From assembly GCA_900764105.1 (NCBI GenBank), contig CAAFMS010000021.1, positions 1 through 8,462 of the forward strand: DNA of 8,462 nt. Reading direction: 5' to 3'. Each line of letters begins with the position of its first letter. Position 1 is the stretch's first letter. Both the position numbers and the translations under genes were made by a program. The notes beneath the pieces are model-generated. The model searched no databases, was not told where the DNA came from, and saw only the letters and a list, made by a program, of their open reading frames with translations. Of the stretch, positions 6,224-8,462 are shown one piece after another. The DNA comes from Clostridia bacterium (lineage in GTDB: Bacteria > Bacillota > Clostridia > Christensenellales > Borkfalkiaceae).

Positions 6224-6503
6224 ATGCCAGACAAGAATAATACGAACCTTGCCAAAGCACCGCTATTTCCGTGCTTTTCGGCAAATGCTCCTTTGAAGTA
6301 CGTTCAGTACGTCTGCACTCGCCTTTACCAAAAATCATCGAAAATATCGGCGTTTTGGTTGCGAGCAAGTCTAACGGCGTATTTTTAGACTAAGACAAGG
6401 CGTGCGAACGGGTTAATACTTGATGTATAAGCCGCGAGCAGAACGAAGTATTAGTCAAAAATACGCTGTTAGACCATGGTTCGTATCATTCTTGTCTGGC
6501 ATA
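6223..6503 (+). mobile_element. 281-bp MITE-like element carrying the A+B structured core, copy 2
   Basis: Terminal inverted repeats of 26 nt (6223-6248 and 6478-6503) match at 25 of 26 positions; both begin TATGCCAGACAAGAAT read inward. The outermost TA at each end is consistent with the TA target duplication of Tc1/mariner or IS630-type elements. There is no transposase or credible ORF, so it would be non-autonomous. Inside are domain A (6252-6358, imperfect 20-bp stem, core 6279-6351), the same 107-nt length as domain A of copy 1, and domain B (stem 6369-6393 with 6451-6474) containing GGGTTAATACTTGATGTATA. Removing it joins the promoter and leader at 6158-6222 directly to the ribosome-binding site AGGA at 6504. 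Confidence 0.7.
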
Positions 6504-6517
6504 AGGAAGTGGTCTTT

Positions 6518-6622
6518 ATGGATTTAAAAGTAATACTTTATCTGTGTATGCTTTTAGAAAAGGATAAAATTTTATCCTTTAAAGTAACAAAGACAAGAAT
6601 TTACATAACCATAAAAAAATAA
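6518..6622 (+). CDS. 34-residue basic peptide, unrecognised
   Basis: ATG at 6518 is preceded by AAGGAAG (6503-6509), a good ribosome-binding site. The product begins MDLKVILYLCMLLEKDKI. It has a short hydrophobic stretch at residues 5-13 and a basic second half (8 Lys/Arg against 3 acidic residues overall). The stop codon TAA (6620-6622) lies inside the terminator stem. No family is recognised. The context (own promoter, a convergent antisense RNA and a shared bidirectional terminator) is like type I toxin genes, but the hydrophobic part is shorter than a normal membrane helix. The MITE-like element separates it from its promoter, so expression may be altered. A perfect 22-bp palindrome (6559-6580) lies inside the ORF. 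Confidence 0.5.
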   Translation: MDLKVILYLCMLLEKDKILSFKVTKTRIYITIKK

Positions 6623-6699
6623 CCGCCCACGCTTGCAATAAGTGACGGTTATTTTTTAATAACAAAAACTGAAGCAAACCGTTAAGATTCGCTCTTGTT
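6613..6699 (-). ncRNA. Putative ~90-nt antisense RNA convergent on the small peptide gene
   Basis: A strong minus-strand promoter (6706-6734) predicts a start near 6699, at the first bases of the shared leader CAACAAGAG. The transcript would run 5' leader, then the U-rich stretch 6652-6672, then the bidirectional terminator, ending in the A-run at 6613-6619 (U-tract on this strand). It would pair with the last codons and 3' UTR of the small-peptide mRNA. No ORF of note is in it. This is predicted from promoter and terminator only. Confidence 0.5.
6614..6657. terminator. Bidirectional terminator shared by two convergent transcripts
   Basis: A 12-bp stem (6614-6625 with 6646-6657; inner part AATAACCG/CGGTTATT) with a 20-nt loop has an A-run on its left side and a T-run on its right, so it works for both strands. 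Confidence 0.8.
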
Positions 6700-6700
6700 G
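6673..6700 (-). repeat. Right copy of the shared leader (inverted repeat with 6195-6223)
   Basis: On the minus strand it reads CAACAAGAGCGAATC, then TTAAC, then GGTTTGCT, nearly the same as the plus-strand leader at 6195-6223. It begins within a base or two of the predicted minus-strand transcription start. Confidence 0.75.
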
Positions 6701-6705
6701 TCTTT

Positions 6706-6734
6706 ATTTTATACCAAAGAATATTATTTGTCAA
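6706..6734 (-). promoter_or_regulatory. Promoter of the antisense RNA
   Basis: Minus strand TTGACA (6729-6734), 17 nt, TAAAAT (6706-6711); an alternative -10, TATAAA, overlaps at 15-nt spacing. Confidence 0.65.
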
Positions 6735-6737
6735 GTA

Positions 6738-7018
6738 TTTTATAAAAAATATTACAAGGTAAAAATTTGTGCAATTAATTGCATTTTTTCGAAGTGAGTT
6801 TTTTTCGGTTTGTTGCCCATAATTTCAGAGTTTCTTTATTAGGTATGAATTTTAAAAAATTAGTAACAAGTTTTAGTAACAAAATGATAAATAACACAGT
6901 AAAAAATACAGCAAAATACGGAGATAGATTGCCGTTTCCCGCAAGCGGGAGCCCCTCGGCAAAAATTTGCCAAAGCAAATTGACGGTCGACGACAATAAA
7001 TTGTCGCGTCCCGTGCTA
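6738..7018. other. AT-rich non-coding stretch with three short palindromes
   Basis: No supported gene. At the right end, three compact palindromes stand in a row: TCCCGC/GCGGGA (6937-6950), AATTTGC-CAAA-GCAAATT (6964-6981) and CGACAAT-AA-ATTGTCG (6991-7006). They directly follow the recombinase stop codon in its direction of transcription. They could be protein-binding sites near an element end, or decayed structure. The rest (6738-6930) shows nothing beyond AT-rich sequence. Confidence 0.4.
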
Positions 7019-8462
7019 TCACTCACCACGATAAAAGGACAGCATAATGCTGTCCTTTTTTCGTGGTGGACACATTGGTAAGATGTCCGAACAATTAACG
7101 TAATTATTATCCCGGCTATCGGTATCGTCCGAATCGTCGGGATTTTTGCGTTCCGTAAAATTAAAATATATCTCGATTTTATCGTCATATACGATGATGC
7201 TTTTAATGAGAATATGAAGTAAGAAACGCGGTTCTTGTCGCAATGAGTGTGTCAGATATTCAACGACTTCCTGTTTCGTCAGTCTTTGGCTTTCGCCATA
7301 TTGTGCGATTACAATTTTATCGTTAAGCGTTTGTTTGCGTTCTTCCAACTCTTTCATACGGCGTTGAGTGGTTTCGTTTATAATACCTTGTTCAATGGCT
7401 CGCATAATGTTATCGAGTGCTTTTTGTACTTCGTCGAGGTCGCGTTTCAGTAAATCAACGACGGAATGCTCTTTTAACTTATCGTTATAGACAGTCATTA
7501 CACAATCGGCAAGATAATTTATACGACTTTCAGTACCGAAAACTTTAATAATGATTTCCAGAATTAAATTCTCAAATTCATCTTTTTTCAAGACGGAAGC
7601 GTGGCAAATATGCTTTTTCTTTCTGCCCATACATTTGTAGTAGTAAAATTTCGTTCCGTTTTTGCTCGTGCCGCTATCTCCTTGATAATGAGTGCCGCAA
7701 CAGCCGCAAGTGATTTTGTTTCTTAACAGGAAAAGCGATTCAGGGCTACGCGAGCCGATTTTGTTTGCCGCAAGAATTGCTTGAACGCCGTCGAAAACTT
7801 CTTTGTCTACAATTTGCGGGTAGATATTGTCATAAACTCCGTCGTCGTACCTTGCGATACCTACATATTTTTCTAATCGAAGAAAGTTGTAAATAGTATT
7901 TTCGGCAAACGCTTTTCCGCGATACAAAATTCCTTGTTCGGTAAGGTCGTTTATAATCTCTCTTACGATTTTACCCGAAAAATATTCTTTGAAAATATAT
8001 CTGACAACGTTTGCCTGTTCTTCGTTTATGAAAACTCGTTTATCCTTGTAGTAATAACCGTATGGCGGTCTGCCGCCGCTACAAAACCCTTTTTGACGGC
8101 TTTCGTGCAAACCGCGGCGTATTTTTTGCGAAAGTTCGGCGGAATAGTATTCAGCCAACCCGATATACATATTTTCGAGTATGATACCGTCGAGGTTTTT
8201 CGTTCCGTCGATATTTTCGCTCATTCTTTGTGTGGCAGATATAAGCATTTTCTTGTTCTTTTTCAATTTTTGCTTGTTGACGGCGATTTCGATAGAATTT
8301 CTACCGAAACGGTCGATAGCGTAAACAAGAACGATATCCCACATAACGGGTTTTTCGGCGTCTTTCAGCATTTGTTGAAACGCGGGACGGTTGTCGTTTG
8401 TTCCCGTCATAGCCCTGTCGATATAAGTATCGAGGACTTGCAATCCGTTTTGTTTTGCAAAA
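7019..8462 (-). CDS. Large serine recombinase, N-terminus cut by the window end
   Basis: A site-specific recombinase of the large serine (phage/ICE integrase) family; 480 residues are visible. The frame is open to the window edge, where it reads FAKQNG before LQVLDTYIDRAMTG, so the first ~25-30 residues, including the nucleophilic serine, lie outside. Numbering from the L at 8443: rest of the resolvase domain with NRPAFQQML (18-26) and VYAIDRFGRN (40-49), recombinase domain with RRGLHESRQKG and GGRPPYGY (109-130), zinc ribbon C246-x2-C249 with C271 and C280, coiled coil about 325-385, C-terminal strand segment 405-430, then an acidic tail. The last ~17 codons run through the hairpin at 7024-7068. 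The rest of the element presumably lies to the right. No cargo gene is visible here. Confidence 0.9.
   Translation of the reverse strand, partial: FAKQNGLQVLDTYIDRAMTGTNDNRPAFQQMLKDAEKPVMWDIVLVYAIDRFGRNSIEIAVNKQKLKKNKKMLISATQRMSENIDGTKNLDGIILENMYIGLAEYYSAELSQKIRRGLHESRQKGFCSGGRPPYGYYYKDKRVFINEEQANVVRYIFKEYFSGKIVREIINDLTEQGILYRGKAFAENTIYNFLRLEKYVGIARYDDGVYDNIYPQIVDKEVFDGVQAILAANKIGSRSPESLFLLRNKITCGCCGTHYQGDSGTSKNGTKFYYYKCMGRKKKHICHASVLKKDEFENLILEIIIKVFGTESRINYLADCVMTVYNDKLKEHSVVDLLKRDLDEVQKALDNIMRAIEQGIINETTQRRMKELEERKQTLNDKIVIAQYGESQRLTKQEVVEYLTHSLRQEPRFLLHILIKSIIVYDDKIEIYFNFTERKNPDDSDDTDSRDNNYVNCSDILPMCPPRKKDSIMLSFYRGE
7024..7068 (-). terminator. Terminator-like hairpin inside the recombinase 3' end
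   Basis: A 21-position stem with one mismatch (7024-7044 with 7048-7068) has an AAAAGGACAGC/GCTGTCCTTTT inner part and a CACCACGA/TCGTGGTG outer part. The stop codon at 7019-7021 lies beyond it. Its layout closely resembles the tRNA-Val hairpin at 278-340 (same CACCAC, A-run, GGACA order). Confidence 0.65.

Noticed and set aside
6158..6388. Plus-strand 76-codon open frame across the promoter and the MITE-like element
   Set aside because: It starts inside the promoter, reads through terminal-repeat and domain A stems, and has no ribosome-binding site.
6775..7188. Minus-strand 137-codon open frame with a hydrophobic segment
   Set aside because: Half of it overlaps the well-supported recombinase 3' end in another frame, no ribosome-binding site supports an internal start, and the hydrophobic run comes from AT-rich sequence crossed by palindromes.

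Overview
The window looks like a chromosomal stretch from an anaerobic, low-to-mid GC Clostridia-type Firmicute, probably gut-associated. The signs are strong sigma-A type promoters (TTGACA/TATAAT spaced by 17), an Fe-S-cluster RlmCD/RumA-type rRNA methyltransferase, a DUF378 small membrane protein, a raiA-like structured RNA, a GH112 phosphorylase typical of gut bacteria, and a large serine recombinase. This placement is inference from gene content, not from a marker gene.

Layout. 1-240: a two-domain structured repeat with no ORF. 278-451: a tRNA-Val(GAC) gene on the minus strand with its own promoter and a terminator that forms a perfect 29-bp inverted repeat including the tRNA 3' end. 505-1582: a minus-strand pair, an RsuA-family pseudouridine synthase followed by a DUF378 protein, apparently expressed from a promoter so close to the start codon that the mRNA should be leaderless. 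1605-3174: a divergent RlmCD-type methyltransferase. 3242-3646: a perfect-consensus promoter, about 370 nt of strongly folded non-coding RNA (best guess raiA) and a terminator. 3698-6032: a free-standing GH112 galactosyl-HexNAc phosphorylase gene with its own promoter and terminator. 6062-6734: a dense non-coding or small-gene region. 6738-7018: AT-rich, with three short palindromes. 7019-8462: the C-terminal part of a large serine recombinase, cut by the window end, probably marking a mobile element that extends to the right.

The most unusual part is 6130-6734. A promoter at 6158-6186 (plus) and one at 6706-6734 (minus) converge on one bidirectional terminator (6614-6657). Both predicted transcripts begin with nearly the same ~28-nt leader, because the DNA carries an inverted repeat (6195-6223 / 6673-6700). 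The plus transcript encodes a 34-residue basic peptide with a good ribosome-binding site; the minus transcript would be a ~90-nt RNA antisense to its 3' end. This resembles the architecture of a type I toxin-antitoxin pair, with identical rather than complementary 5' ends. A 281-bp element with 26-bp terminal inverted repeats ending in TA has inserted exactly between the leader and the ribosome-binding site. That element carries the same two-domain core (A plus B) as the repeat at 1-240. In the two copies the 107-nt domain A has identical length, a ~73-nt core about 80% identical, and outer stems that differ in sequence but still pair, which points to selection on folded structure.
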